DNA of 64,000 nt, from assembly GCA_030323885.1 (NCBI GenBank), contig CM059200.1, positions 454,936 through 518,935 on the forward strand, read 5' to 3'. The notes under the pieces were generated by a model. That model was not told where the DNA came from, ran no database searches, and saw only the letters and a list, made by a program, of their open reading frames with translations. The DNA comes from Branchipolynoe longqiensis (Eukaryota > Annelida > Polychaeta > Phyllodocida > Polynoidae). Numbering within the stretch: the first letter of the stretch is position 1; every line of letters begins with the position of its first letter. This document shows, piece by piece, positions 42,893 through 54,044 of this stretch. Position numbers and translations under genes: made by a program.

Positions 42893-43492
42893 GGGTTCAA
42901 CCAGGGTCGAGTCAAACCAATGACTTACAAATTGATACTTATCACTTTCTATCCAGGCGCTCGGCATTATTAGGTGTTCTCTGTGGTGTTCTCTGTGGCA
43001 GAGTGGTTAGAGTGTCTGACTTTTTTCTAGGTCGGACTCCTAATCTGAAGGTCGGTGGTTCAATTCCCCATGCCCCACACCTCTGCCACTTTGGATTTCC
43101 ACCGCTGTGTATAACTTACAGCGTCATCAAAGGCCAGTTGCTCTCATACCATGTCTATGTGGTGTGGGAGGTTAAAAATCAGTTGGGTCGGTTGCAGTGT
43201 AGGCTCGGGCTTTCTATCGACAAACTGTCTAATGGTGAAAACAAGTCTATTCAGACTTATCCATGATAGGCAGTATAAATCTTCAAGAAGAAAACATTAG
43301 GATAGGGCAAGGACTGGTTGGCTCAGTGTCTGGATAATGTTACTGAGTGGGATATCAGGTCATGGTGATGGCGGCCTGGTCTCCCAGTGGGGCAGAACTA
43401 ATAAGTCACCATGAGTGTGCACTGTCACGAGTGGGTACTCGTCCTTATATGACCGTAGATGTTGCCAGGATGTAAAACTCCAACAACGAGCC
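42893..43492 (+). mobile_element. SINE-1 split by SINE-2
   Basis: First part 42893-42974 (aaccagggtcgagtcaaacc to ggcattattagg), second part 43296-43492 (attaggatagggcaaggact to ccaggatgtaaaactccaac). ATTAGG is duplicated at 42969-42974 and 43296-43301. Confidence 0.88.
42975..43295 (+). mobile_element. SINE-2, 321 bp, inserted in SINE-1
   Basis: Starts with a doubled tgttctctgtgg. It has a tRNA-like head: ggcagagtggttagagtg (A-box-like) and gtcggtggttcaattcccc (B-box-like). The body is unrelated to SINE-1 (gggaggttaaaaatcagttg, aaactgtctaatggtgaaaa) and it ends cttcaagaagaaaac. This is the only copy I can find in the window. Confidence 0.8.
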
Positions 43493-43719
43493 AACCGTCC
43501 GACTAAAGCTAGGAACACAGAAGAAATGATATTGAATTTGGGGGCGAACTGTAAGGGCACCAAGTCAGCCACCGGCAGTTGCAACGGGTCGACATCTGTG
43601 TGCACATATGTGTGCACATATGTGTGCACACCTGTTTCTGATTGCCAGTCGCTGGTTCTTAGCGCGTCCCTCAGTAGGTTACTTCCGGGTTAGTGTGCAA
43701 TGGTTCTCTTAAAGTTGCA

Positions 43720-44059
43720 CCGGTGTCGCGGTTTAAATTCTCAGCTGGTTTAGAGTCTACGCACGAGGTTCTGGGCATGCGTCAAAATCAAACGGCATCT
43801 CACCATATTCGATTAATCAACTCGGGTCACCCGAGAGACTTTTTGACACACAAATGTGACATCATCGCTCCTAGCCAACCCCAGCCAAGAGGTGGGTTAA
43901 CCTTTTTGTACACCGCGCATGTTTTTGTCAACTCCTCGCGGTGTTCTATTTGAATTTTTAGGAACTCGGGTGACCCGAGTCATGTTAATCGAATACGTGC
44001 ATGCGCAGAACCCTGAGCGTAGACTCTAAACCCACTGAGAATCTAAACCGCGACACCGG
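43720..44059. mobile_element. MITE-H with a MITE-G copy inside
   Basis: Left end ccggtgtcgcggtttaaatt and right end reverse-complementing to ccggtgtcgcggtttagatt. Inverted similarity runs for about 60 bp, to ggttctgggcatgcg. The termini resemble those of MITE-I. Confidence 0.78.
43802..44000. mobile_element. Short MITE-G copy
   Basis: ccatattcgattaatcaact and its inverted counterpart tgttaatcgaatacg, with tcgggtcacccgag near both ends. Confidence 0.65.
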
Positions 44060-44335
44060 GTGCGGTGGCCGAATAGGTAGAGCGCAGGTCTCCTATTTAG
44101 GAGATTGGGAGTTTGATTCCCGGTCGAGTCAAACCAACGACTTATAAATTTGATACTTGCCGCTTCCTATCTTGGCGCTCGGCATTAATAGGATAGGGCA
44201 AGGACTGGTTAGCTCAGTGTCAGGATAATGTGACTGAGTGGGATATTGAGTCATGGTGCTTGCAGCCTGATTTCCAAGTGAAGCAGCACTATAAATTTAC
44301 CATGACTGCGCAGTTATAATTCGGTACCTGTTTTA
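44054..44335 (+). mobile_element. SINE-1, tail-less copy
   Basis: Head gcggtggccgaataggtag and gggagtttgattcccggtc; body to about 44330. The minisatellite begins where the tail should be. Confidence 0.85.
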
Positions 44336-44336
44336 G

Positions 44337-46330
44337 TGCATGTGTTTTGCTTTAGATGGTCGGTTAACGGTGAGCATTATCTTAGTGTATGTGACATTTT
44401 AGACGGCCAGTTAAAGGTAGGCATTATCTTAGTGCATGTGTGACACTTTAGATGTCCGGGTAAATGTATGCATTATCTTAGTACATGTATGACGCTTTAG
44501 AGGGCCGGGTAAAGGTAGGCATTATCTTAGTGCAGGTGTCAGGCTTTAGAGGGTCAGGTAAAGGTAGGCATTATCTTAGTGCATGTGTGACGCTTTAGAG
44601 GGTCGGGTAAAGGTAGGCCTTATCTTAGTGCATGTCTGACGCTTTAGATGTCCGGGTAAATGTATGCATTATCTTAGTGCATGTGTGGCTCTTTAGACTG
44701 CCGGGTACAGGTAGGCATTATCTTAGTGCATGTGTGGTGCTTTAGATGGTCGGGTACAGGTAGGCATTATCTTAGTGCATGTGTGGTGCTTTAGACGGTC
44801 GGGTACAGGTAGGCATTATCTTAGTGCATGTGTGGTGCTTTAGACGGTCGGGTACAGGTAGGCATTATCTTAGTGCATGTGTGGTGCTTTAGACGGTCGG
44901 GTACAGGTAGGCATTATCTTAGTGCATGTGTGGGCTTTAGAGGGTCAGGTAAAGGTAGGCATTATCTTAGTGCATGTGTGATGCTTTAGATGTCCGGGTA
45001 AATGTATGCATTATCTTAGTGCAGTGTGGTGCTTTAGATGGTCGGGTACAGGTAGGCATTATCTTAGTGCATGTGTGGTGCTTTAGACGGTCGGGTACAG
45101 GTAGGCATTATCTTAGTGCATGTGTGTGCTTTAGACGGTCGGGTACAGGTAGGATTATCTTAGTGCATGTGTGGTGCTTTAGATGGTCGGGTACAGGTAG
45201 GCATTTTAGTGCTGTGTGGTGCTTTAGAGGTCGGGTACAGGTAGGATTATCTTAGTGCATGTGTGGTGCTTTAGACTGCCGGGTACAGGTAGGCACTATC
45301 TTAGTGCATGTGTGGTGCTTTAGACTGGTCGGTACAGGTAGGCATTATCTTAGTGCATGTGTGGTGCTTTAGACGGTCGGGTACAGGTAGGCATTATCTT
45401 AGTGCATGTGTGGTGCTTTAGATGGTCGGGTACAGGTAGGCATTATCTTAGTGCATGTGTGGTGCTTTAGACGGTCGGGTACAGGTAGGCATTATCTTAG
45501 TGCATGTGTGGTGCTTTAGACGGTCGGGTACAGGTAGGCATTATCTTAGTGCATGTGTGGTGCTTTAGATGGTCGGGTACAGGTAGGCACTATCTTAGTG
45601 CATGTGTGGTGCTTTAGACGGTCGGGTACAGGTAGGCATTATCTTAGTGCATGTGTGGTGCTTTAGATGGTCGGGTACAGGTAGGCATTATCTTAGTGCA
45701 TGTGTGGTGCTTTAGACGGTCGGGTACAGGTAGGCATTATCTTAGTGCATGTGTGGTGCTTTAGACGGTCGGGTAAGGTAGGCATTATCTTAGTGCATGT
45801 GTGGTGCTTTAGATGGTCGGGACAGGTAGGCATTTCTTAGTGCATGTGTGGTGCTTTAGACGGTCGGGTACAGGTAGGCATTATCTTAGTGCATGTGTGG
45901 TGCTTTAGATGGTCGGGTACAGGTAGGCATTATCTTAGTGCATGTGTGGTGCTTTAGACGGTCGGGTACAGGTAGGCATTATCTTAGTGCATGTGTGGTG
46001 CTTTAGATGGTCGGGTACAGGTAGGCATTATCTTAGTGCATGTGTGGTGCTTTAGATGGTCAGGTACAGGTAGGCATTATCTTAGTGCATGTGTGGTGCT
46101 TTAGACGGTCGGGTACAGGTAGGCATTATCTTAGTGCATGTGTGGTGCTTTAGACGGTCGGGTACAGGTAGGCATTATCTTAGTGCATGTGTGGTGCTTT
46201 AGACGGTCGGGTACAGGTAGGCATTATCTTAGTGCATGTGTGGTGCTTTAGACGGTCGGGTACAGGTAGGCATTATCTTAGTGCATGTGTGGTGCTTTAG
46301 ACAGCAGGTTAACGGTAGGCATTATCTTAG
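44337..46330. repeat. 49-bp minisatellite, about 40 units
   Basis: Unit: ggcattatcttagtgcatgt, gtggtgctttagacggtcgg, gtacaggta. The central units (about 44700-46300) are nearly identical apart from an A/G choice in gaYggtc. The first eight and last two units differ more (gggtaaaggta, tgtccgggtaaatgta). Forty-nine is not a multiple of three, so the array is non-coding. Confidence 0.95.
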
Positions 46331-47400
46331 TTCATACGTTATGCTTTACATGGCCGGCTAAAGATAGACATTAATTTAATATTACTATTTCCTCATAGAT
46401 GGCTTGGCATTAACTTAGTGTCTGTATTAAGCTTTAGAAAGCTTCGAAAAAGAACTACTTTTCCTTATTGCCACACCTGACAACACAACATCGCTCGACA
46501 TCACTAAATGCCTGCGGCCATCATTTGGTACACCCGAGTTGCACACTAAATGGAAACACACAACTTTCTGTGAAAACAGGCCGCGTACTTGAGCTCCGAA
46601 CACAGCTGACACCAGAACTGACCATATTAAACTCATCCATGCCGTAGTAAGCCTACCTGTCTTCTAACGAACAAATCTTCATCTAGATTAATGTTGACCC
46701 GACATAGCAGTCGTCATGTCATTGAGGTGACAATCAAATGAAACAAAGTACAGTCCATACAATGAAAACTTGTTCGTTCACGACAGTGGTCCGCCGATAT
46801 TAATTTTCTAAAGATTTGATCAAGGACAGTTAGTGAAAATCACATGATTTGCCAACTTTGATGGCAAATTGCTCAACAAATATTTATTTGTAAGGTCTGA
46901 AAAAAATTGAGATTAGAATTTGTACTAGAGCTAATAAGTTAAAAGAATAATGATGGGATTAAAATGTAATTTGCCTTCAGCAGGCAGCCTCAAACATCAG
47001 GATTTAAGCATTTGCAGAACCATGAACAATGTGTGTAAAATAAAGGGCAAAAACTAAATATAAAAGAATTCATAATTCAAGGACTAATAGACCAATTTTC
47101 CATTAAATTATATATATTTGTAATCAGAATGATAAGAGTTTTCTAACTGTACCATTTGCTTCTTAACTTTGTGAAAAGGAAAATTCAGTTTGGAATACCT
47201 GATAGTACCTTAGGGGCTGCACAATGAAACCAATTTGACAGAATTACAACCTGGTTCAAAACGTTGAAGAATGCAGGAATTTCATTTCGAGAAATTTGTC
47301 AACAGCTGAGTATTATCTTGAGTTTGGAAGATGGAGGGAGATGGATTACAACATAAGAGGAGTGATCGATTCAGTATCAGTGAACCACATCTGCGTATTC
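46331..47400. other. No gene assigned
   Basis: AT-rich unique sequence. A 55-codon plus-strand frame at about 46445-46610 and a 69-codon minus-strand frame overlap, and neither is recognisable. Confidence 0.35.
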
Positions 47401-47414
47401 AATCAAATAAAGGG

Positions 47415-47746
47415 GACCAGATGGGATGGCCGAATGAGTTAGATCATCCGTCTCCCATGTTGGTAGATCATGGGTTCGAACCCTGGTCGAGTCAAAGCAA
47501 TGACTTAAAAATTTATACTTGTCGCTTCCTAGCCTGGCGCTCGGCATTATGAGGATAGGGCAAGGACTGGTTGGCTCAGTGTCAGGGTAATGTGACTGAG
47601 TGGGATATCAGGTTATGGTGCTGGCGGCCTGGTCTCCCAGTGGGGCAGCACTATAAAGTCACCATGAGTGCGCACTGTCACAAGTCGGTACCCATCCTGA
47701 TATGACCTTAGATGTTGCTAGGACATAAAACAACAACAAACAAACA
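47415..47746 (+). mobile_element. SINE-1, full length, 14-bp TSD
   Basis: Complete copy: head gggatggccgaatgagttag and gggttcgaaccctggtc, body, tail acaacaacaaacaaac. The perfect duplication AATCAAATAAAGGG at 47401-47414 and 47747-47760 marks a recent insertion. Confidence 0.95.
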
Positions 47747-47831
47747 AATCAAATAAAGGGAAATTTTCGCCTCGGAATGATATGTTCTATATGCCAGCAA
47801 GAAATTAGAAGCAAAATTGAATTTACTTTGT

Positions 47832-48500
47832 TCAATACACACCAAAACATAAATCCTCACCTTTGAATTTGTAGCAGAATTCAAAAGAAGATGCCACACT
47901 TGCTGCCCAATTATCGCGCACAAACCCTTTGGGCTGATTGGCATTGACCTTGACCTTGACCTCAGAGGAGAGCGTTACCTGTCCTCCAGCTGGACGCCCA
48001 TAATGATCATGACCCATAGAGGTGCCCCCTACAATTGACTCTATTGTGTCATACACTTGCGACATCTGGTTATCAGCTTCCTGCATTGTTTCACTTGCTA
48101 CCTCCTCCTCCTCACCAGGCATGGTGGCCATAGTGTCAAGAAATCTGAAGCTTGCGTTAGTTCCAGGAATATCATAGCTGTTCCACCCATTACCCTCTTC
48201 AACATCAGCGTCAAAGATAGAATCACTGCATGCTGGCAATTGTGTCGATGAGGTGTTCACTGAATCCCTCGCTAAATCTGTATCTGCGTTGAAGAAATAA
48301 GAGCGGTCCTTCTTTTCATGTTCATTTGCAAAGGAACTGTAGAAAGTATCCTGTCCAGAAGTGACATCAGGTAGCTTCATCATGTGTACTTCATCCAGCT
48401 CCAGATATATATCGTCTGTGGGAGAGTCATCGTTCAGGTTGCGGTAACTCCCACAGAATTCGAGTACAGACTGATTGTGGTTGTCATCAATAGTATCAGT
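47832..48500 (-). CDS. Partial host-gene exon, unknown acidic protein
   Basis: A minus-strand frame stays open for 222 codons from the assembly gap (48500) to a stop at 47832-47834. Unlike every other long frame here, its composition is non-repetitive and protein-like. It is rich in Asp, Glu and Ser (DDSPTDDIYLELDEV, ADTDLARDS, MPGEEEEVASET), with a more ordered C-terminal part (GGQVTLSSEVKVKVNANQPK, FVRDNWAASVASSFEF). CAAAG|GTGAGGATTT at about 47861 is a good splice donor. Either the exon ends there and the last ten codons are intron, or the stop at 47832 is the true end. DDIYLEL has the look of a tyrosine-based signal, but that is weak. I cannot assign a family. The upstream part lies in the N run. 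Confidence 0.6.
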   Translation of the reverse strand, partial: TDTIDDNHNQSVLEFCGSYRNLNDDSPTDDIYLELDEVHMMKLPDVTSGQDTFYSSFANEHEKKDRSYFFNADTDLARDSVNTSSTQLPACSDSIFDADVEEGNGWNSYDIPGTNASFRFLDTMATMPGEEEEVASETMQEADNQMSQVYDTIESIVGGTSMGHDHYGRPAGGQVTLSSEVKVKVNANQPKGFVRDNWAASVASSFEFCYKFKGEDLCFGVY

Positions 48501-49000
48501 NNNNNNNNNNNNNNNNNNNNNNNNNNNNNNNNNNNNNNNNNNNNNNNNNNNNNNNNNNNNNNNNNNNNNNNNNNNNNNNNNNNNNNNNNNNNNNNNNNNN
48601 NNNNNNNNNNNNNNNNNNNNNNNNNNNNNNNNNNNNNNNNNNNNNNNNNNNNNNNNNNNNNNNNNNNNNNNNNNNNNNNNNNNNNNNNNNNNNNNNNNNN
48701 NNNNNNNNNNNNNNNNNNNNNNNNNNNNNNNNNNNNNNNNNNNNNNNNNNNNNNNNNNNNNNNNNNNNNNNNNNNNNNNNNNNNNNNNNNNNNNNNNNNN
48801 NNNNNNNNNNNNNNNNNNNNNNNNNNNNNNNNNNNNNNNNNNNNNNNNNNNNNNNNNNNNNNNNNNNNNNNNNNNNNNNNNNNNNNNNNNNNNNNNNNNN
48901 NNNNNNNNNNNNNNNNNNNNNNNNNNNNNNNNNNNNNNNNNNNNNNNNNNNNNNNNNNNNNNNNNNNNNNNNNNNNNNNNNNNNNNNNNNNNNNNNNNNN
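48501..49000. other. Assembly gap (500 N)
   Basis: Exactly 500 N, a conventional placeholder length. It hides the 5' side of the exon at 47832-48500 and the head of the SINE at 49001. Confidence 1.
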
Positions 49001-49245
49001 AAACCAATGACATAACAATTGAAACTTGTTGCTTCCTAGCCAGCCGCTCGGCATAATTAGGATACGGCAAGGACTGGTTGGCTCAGTGTCAGGAGATTGT
49101 GACTGAGGGGGAAATCGGGTCCTGGTGGCCTGGTGTCCCAGTGTGGCAGCATTAGAAAGTCGCCATGGGGATGCACTGTCACAAATCAGTACCTTAGATG
49201 TTGCCAGGACATAAAACTCCAACAACCAATCATACATGTGTAATA
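49001..49245 (+). mobile_element. SINE-1 copy cut by the gap
   Basis: Begins at aaaccaatgacataacaatt right after the N run and ends ccaggacataaaactccaac. The head is presumably in the gap. Confidence 0.88.
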
Positions 49246-49524
49246 AATAGACCCTTTGCACTGGGCACGCGCAGAGAACTGTTACCCAGAACATTAGTTA
49301 TTGTAACTGCCACCAGAGGGCGGGTTGGTGGTGGAAATCCTCTATCGGGGATGAAAGGTGTATCTGTTAAAAAAAAAAAACGGAAGTTTTTTATCAGAAA
49401 TTTGCAAAAGAAAATCGAGAACACTGAAAACAGAAAGTTGCTTCAATAATAGTATCCTTATCCTAATAATTATTGGCTTACAATTACATTGTCCAATAAT
49501 ATGAAATTTCCACATAAACCTAGA
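49246..49524. other. No gene assigned
   Basis: Unique sequence with an A-run at 49369-49380. Two short overlapping frames have no motif. Confidence 0.35.
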
Positions 49525-50165
49525 TACTCTCCCATGGACTTAGCACTGTCAGCAAACCGTGGGAAATTCCCGGAGGTCAAGTTTCATTCATTACTCTGCA
49601 AGCACTATGCTAGCTCTATATTCCAATGATCAGTCAGTACATACTATCCTGGGTAGAGCGTTCCACTCTCCTTGCTGTGACTGTATTAAACTATTATCGT
49701 CCATGCTGCAAACCTCCCCTTTTCTCTCTCAGCAATCATTCCTTGCTTTTTTTGCTTGGTTGTGTTTTATGTCCTTGCAATATCTAAGGTCATATCAGAA
49801 CATGATTCAGATTGACCAATTACTATCATAGACCCATGGCATTTTGTCACGTTTTTTATTTATATATTTTTTAAACATTAGTTTATTAGGTAGGAGAAGT
49901 TTCAATCGCGGATGGTTGGTGTTCCTCATTCCACTGCTCCTTACCCTATCCTAGTAATGCCGAGCGCCTGGCTAGGTGGCAACAAGTATAAATTTGTATG
50001 TCATTGGTTTGACTCGGCCAGGGTTCGAACCCGCGAGTTCATATCCCACGACCTACCAGAATGGGAGGCGGACGCTCAACTCATTCAGATATCGCGTCTG
50101 TTAATCGGCGATTTTTTAATATTAAATTGCGGTAATCCGCAAAACCACGGAGATTTTTCATTCCT
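49525..50165 (-). mobile_element. Repeat family N copy containing variant SINE-1
   Basis: ggacttagcactgtcagcaa, ctattatcgtccatgctgca and ggtaatccgcaaaaccacgg pair with 35166-35405. 49755-49830 and about 49940-50100 are SINE-1 tail and head, joined by a middle unlike the common SINE-1 but like 24890-24960. Confidence 0.55.
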
Positions 50166-50545
50166 GCTCTATAAGACCTTTTCCCCACACAGCAAACTCC
50201 ACACTGAGCTGCGAGCTTCTACCGCCGCCAGAGGGTGGGAATCGTCTATTGGGAGAGTGGCCTGATACATGTGTAGTTCTACTGTCTGCCCACACGTGGC
50301 AGCACTGGTGCACGTCAGAACGCTGCAAACTTTCTCGTTGTCGCGAAATTCTGATTCGACAACGTCCCTTCCCAATTTCCCAATTTCACGATGGTGAAAA
50401 TAAAATGCATGCATACTCGAGTGATTAACACTAACAGTCTTTATTGCGGTGTTAAGAAGTAGCAATTAATTACCGATTATTTAACAGTCGCGATAGTAGT
50501 GTGATTATTTGGTGCGTCCAGTTTTACAGTGATTGGTTCCTGGGG
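50166..50545. other. No gene assigned
   Basis: Unique sequence with a 98-codon minus-strand frame (50169-50465), no motif. Confidence 0.35.
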
Positions 50546-50549
50546 AAGA

Positions 50550-51410
50550 GCGGAAGGGGGACGTGGGGGGATGGGGAGATGGGGAGACGGGGGAGGGACG
50601 TGGGGGAGGGGAAGATGTGGAGAGGGACATGGGGGAGGAGGAGATGGGGAGAAGGGACATGGGGGAGGGGAAGATGGGGAGAGGGACATGGGGAGGGGGA
50701 GATGGGGAGAGGGACATGGGGGAGGAGGAGATGGGAGAGGGACATGGGGGAGGAGGAGATGGGGAGAGGGACATGGGGGGGAGATGGGGAGGGGGAGATG
50801 GGGAGAGGGACATGGGGGGGGGGGAGATGGGGAGAGGGACATGGGGGAGGGGAAGATGGGGAGATGGACATGGGGGGAGGGAAGATGGGGAGAAGGACAT
50901 GGGGGAGGAGGAGATGGGTAGAGGGACATGGGGGAGGAGGAGATGGGGAGAGGGACATGGGGGAGGAGGAGATGGGGAGAGGGGCGTGGGGGAGGGGAAG
51001 ATGGGGAGAGGGACATGGGGGAGGGGGAGATGGGGAGAAGGACATGGGGAGGGAAGATGGGGAGAGGGACATGGGGGAGGGAAGATGGGAGGAGGAGATG
51101 GTGAGAGGGACATGGGGGAGGAGATGGGTAGAGGGACATGGGGGAGGAGGAGATGGGTAGAGGGACATGGGGGAGGGGAATATGGGGAGAGGGACATGGG
51201 GGAGGGGAAGAGGGATATGGGGGAGGGGGGACGTGGGGGAAGGGGAGATGGGGGAAAGGGAGATGGGGGAGGGGGAGATGTGGGAGGGATGTGGGGAGAC
51301 TTGGGGGAGGGGGAGATGGGGGGCGTGTGGTAGGGGGAGGAGCAAGGCAGGGAGGGCAGGGACCTGAGATGGGGAGGGGGCAGGGGGGGGGGGGAGGAAT
51401 GTAGGGACAG
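50550..51410. repeat. G-run purine minisatellite, about 27-30-bp unit
   Basis: Units of gagagggacatgggggagg and ggagatgggg in tandem. The plus strand is almost all G and A with isolated T and C. Long frames on both strands (Gly/Glu/Arg/Trp; Pro/Ser/His) are artefacts. Confidence 0.95.
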
Positions 51411-51471
51411 CAGTGAAACAAACCTTCACCACTTAGTTGTCACCCCATCATTGTCGTCTCAACTCTATGTG

Positions 51472-51479
51472 TGTATGTA

Positions 51480-51511
<32 letters not shown>

Positions 51512-51512
51512 C
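51472..51512. repeat. (GT)n microsatellite
   Basis: gtgtgtgtgt run ending gcgcgcgc. Confidence 0.95.
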
Positions 51513-51744
51513 ACCACATGCAGTACCATTTTACCCACATATCAGTTTCTCTTTTAAGACAAACAAGAAACATAAATGAGTTCACATAAAAGAACAGCTA
51601 CAAAGCACACACCCGAACACCGCCATATATGTCGTAACAATATGTTGAGGTGGAGACGCTCACTGAACATGAACATATGGAGATGAATGGGTGAAAGTTA
51701 CATGTGACCAACAACAACATATTATTTTAACTGACAGGAGCGTG

Positions 51745-51838
51745 GAATATTGTCACAAGTCGGTAGGCAACACTATAAAGCCGACATGAGTGTTCACACT
51801 ATCACAAGTCACTGCCCATTCTGTTATGGTTATGACGT
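51745..51838 (+). mobile_element. SINE-1 fragment, rearranged
   Basis: aacactataaagccgacatg, ttcacactatcacaagtcac and cccattctgttatgg resemble the distal SINE-1 body, with an odd duplicated cacaagtc segment. Confidence 0.5.
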
Positions 51839-53047
51839 GTAGTACCGCTCATGTTAACATTACCCGAAAGTAATTTTATTTTATATGGACAATTGTGCAT
51901 CATGTGTGCCTCATTACATAGGAAACAAGATTTTGTAAATGTTGTACTAGGCTTCCTTTCCCTAAAAGCATTACTTTTCCGCAACTGCGGATATGCATAA
52001 GACATTCCCGTCGGTAATGTCTGCATCTGCCCAACTGGTGAAACATTTCCATTGCTTCCTTGCTGTTGCGTTGACAGCCCATGCCTCGTTGTGTGCTGTG
52101 CGACTGGAGTGTGCCTATTTATAGTGTCATTTTCTACCCCGACTGGCTGTCTTAGGTTTGTGTGCGGCCATCCACCACGTACGCCTTGGTTGAAAGAACT
52201 GACACGATAAGGTGTTGCAGCATTCACAGCGTGAATCGCTGAATGCTCAGAAATACCACTGCCTAACGACAAGTTATCCATGCATTTTCTAAGAGACTTA
52301 ATCTCATCCTGAATAGTCTGAGAATAAACATTTCAAAGGCTTCTTCAAGAGTTTTTGGTCTGTTCGTCTCTACATACCACATGGTATTATCATCAATTAA
52401 GAAATCTCGAAAGGAGTATCTTGAAGGTATCAGTGCCAAAAACTGCAGTAGGAAGATTCCAACCTTTATCTGCAGCAGTCTTAAACCGCTGACAGTATGC
52501 AGCTACTGTTTCCCCTTTATTAGCCATCACTATCCCTTTTAAATGACTACATTCATCCCCTGTCAATAGAGTAGATGCTATCACTTCCTTAATTTCCTCC
52601 CAGGACCTAGCATTCTTATGCTGAAAAGCAGTGAATAGAACTTCATGCAAAGTACCTGTTGCATTCGATAAAGCAAAGTGAATAATGTCTGAAACATCGG
52701 CTAGGGTCATGATATGCTCGATCAAGTCTATCCAACTATGTAACGCCCCTCTGTCTGACCCGTCCAATAAGGGAACAGACTTGCCATACACTTTCAATGA
52801 TCTTTTTCGTACCTCTCTCTGTCTATGTTCAACTTGCAAAAGCTCACATGCTTCCCTACGCTCTTCTCTATCTTCTGTCCTGTCCCTTAAACTAGACAAA
52901 CGTTCTTCATTTTCCTCTTTAATATAATCTAGACCATGCTACTAACACTGCCATCTCAGCCGAATAATTGCCCAGTGTACACTCACCGTGAAACCAAAGT
53001 TGAAGTTCTTCACGCAATAGTTCCTCCATTACGCGTGTCACTGGCAT
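51802..53047 (-). pseudogene. LTR-retrotransposon gag remnant
   Basis: The frame starts at an ATG at 53047 (MPVTRVMEELLREELQLW), shifts once near 52925, and continues as an Arg/Glu-rich segment (EERREACELLQVEHRQREV). A gag-like core follows (SVPLLDGSDRGALHSWIDLI, AFQHKNARSWEEIKEVIAST, ETVAAYCQRFKTAADKGW), then another shift near 52400. It ends with a zinc-knuckle-like CFLCNEAHMMHNC (spacing C-X2-C-X3-H-X4-C, one residue short of the usual). This is a structural, nucleic-acid-binding protein of an LTR element. No protease, reverse transcriptase or integrase follows it, so the element is incomplete. Ty3/gypsy-like is likely but not proven. Confidence 0.72.
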
Positions 53048-53112
53048 CTTCAAGCTGCTGTTGTATGTGGTGGTAGAAAAGATTTAGCAGAATTGAATCC
53101 AAGTATAGTTAT

Positions 53113-53455
53113 GTTTGTTTGTTTGTTGTTGTTTTACGTCCAAGCAATATCTAAGGTCATATCAGGACGGGTACCGACTTGTGACAGTGTGCACTCATGG
53201 CAACTTTATAGTGCTGTCCCACTGGGAAACCAGGCCACCGGCACCATGACCTGATATCCCACTCAGTCACATTATCCGGACACTGAGCACACCAGTCCTT
53301 GCCCTATCCTAATAATGCCGAGTGCCTGGCTAGGAAGCAACAAGTATCAATTTTAAAGTCATTGGTTTGACTCGACCGGGACTCGAACCCACGACCCCAC
53401 GATCTACCAGCACGGGGGACGGACGCTCCAACCCACTCGGCCACCCCGTCTGGTC
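53113..53455 (-). mobile_element. SINE-1, full length, 14-bp TSD
   Basis: gtttgtttgttgttgtttta to gccaccccgtctggt, flanked by perfect CCAAGTATAGTTAT at 53099-53112 and 53456-53469. It lies in the leader of the LTR element. Confidence 0.95.
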
Positions 53456-53885
53456 CCAAGTATAGTTATATCTGTAAAGTAGAAGAAATAGTTTTTTAAA
53501 AAATGCTGTAGTGTATTCCTACGCTCACCCCTCTGTGACAAGGTTAAAGAAAAGCCGAAAGTAGTCCCATAAATTTGTTTATTTTAGTGGCGACGCGAGG
53601 CTTCAATGACGGCACGTTACAGACATACCATCAATAAAGTCTAGCATACCTTCTAAAATAGTAGAATTGTGAGAAATAATTGTCAAGAAACCCAATTTCG
53701 AATAAATTTCAAACCGCCACAGAGTCAAATATAATAGCAGAAAAAACACTGCCTGCACAATACACCAAGCAAGTAGTAGCCAACAAGTTTCTAAGCTTTT
53801 AAATCAACACCGTTTCAGTAACTACCGTAGTCACCACCCATCATGTTTAAATAACTGTTGTGGTCAAATAACCAACGTATTACTA

Positions 53886-54044
53886 ACCGTATAGTGTTGA
53901 TAACCGTCGTGGTCACCAATTATGTAAAATTGAACCCACTATTCAATTAAAACTGAACCAATATTTAAACTCATCGTGCTCTAATAACCCACATGTCAGT
54001 AACCGTATCGTGTTGATAACCGTCATGGTCACCAATTATGTAAA
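53886..54044 (-). repeat. Duplicated LTR-end/primer-site segment
   Basis: accgtatagtgttgataacc with ggtcaccaattatgtaaa (53886-53928) recurs at 54002-54044 with two differences. On the minus strand each copy reads TTTACATAATTGGTGACC. Only the second copy abuts LTR sequence. Confidence 0.7.

Noticed and set aside
46445..46610. 55-codon plus-strand frame starting near FEKELLFLIATPD
   Set aside because: Short, no homologue recognised, and overlapped by an antisense frame of equal quality.
48384..49294. Frames of 193-286 codons crossing 48501-49000
   Set aside because: They consist mostly of unknown residues translated from N; only the minus-strand frame below 48500 has real sequence.
50477..51432. 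Pro/Ser/His-rich and Gly/Glu/Trp-rich frames of up to 314 codons
   Set aside because: Direct products of the G-run minisatellite; every strand and phase gives a similar low-complexity protein.
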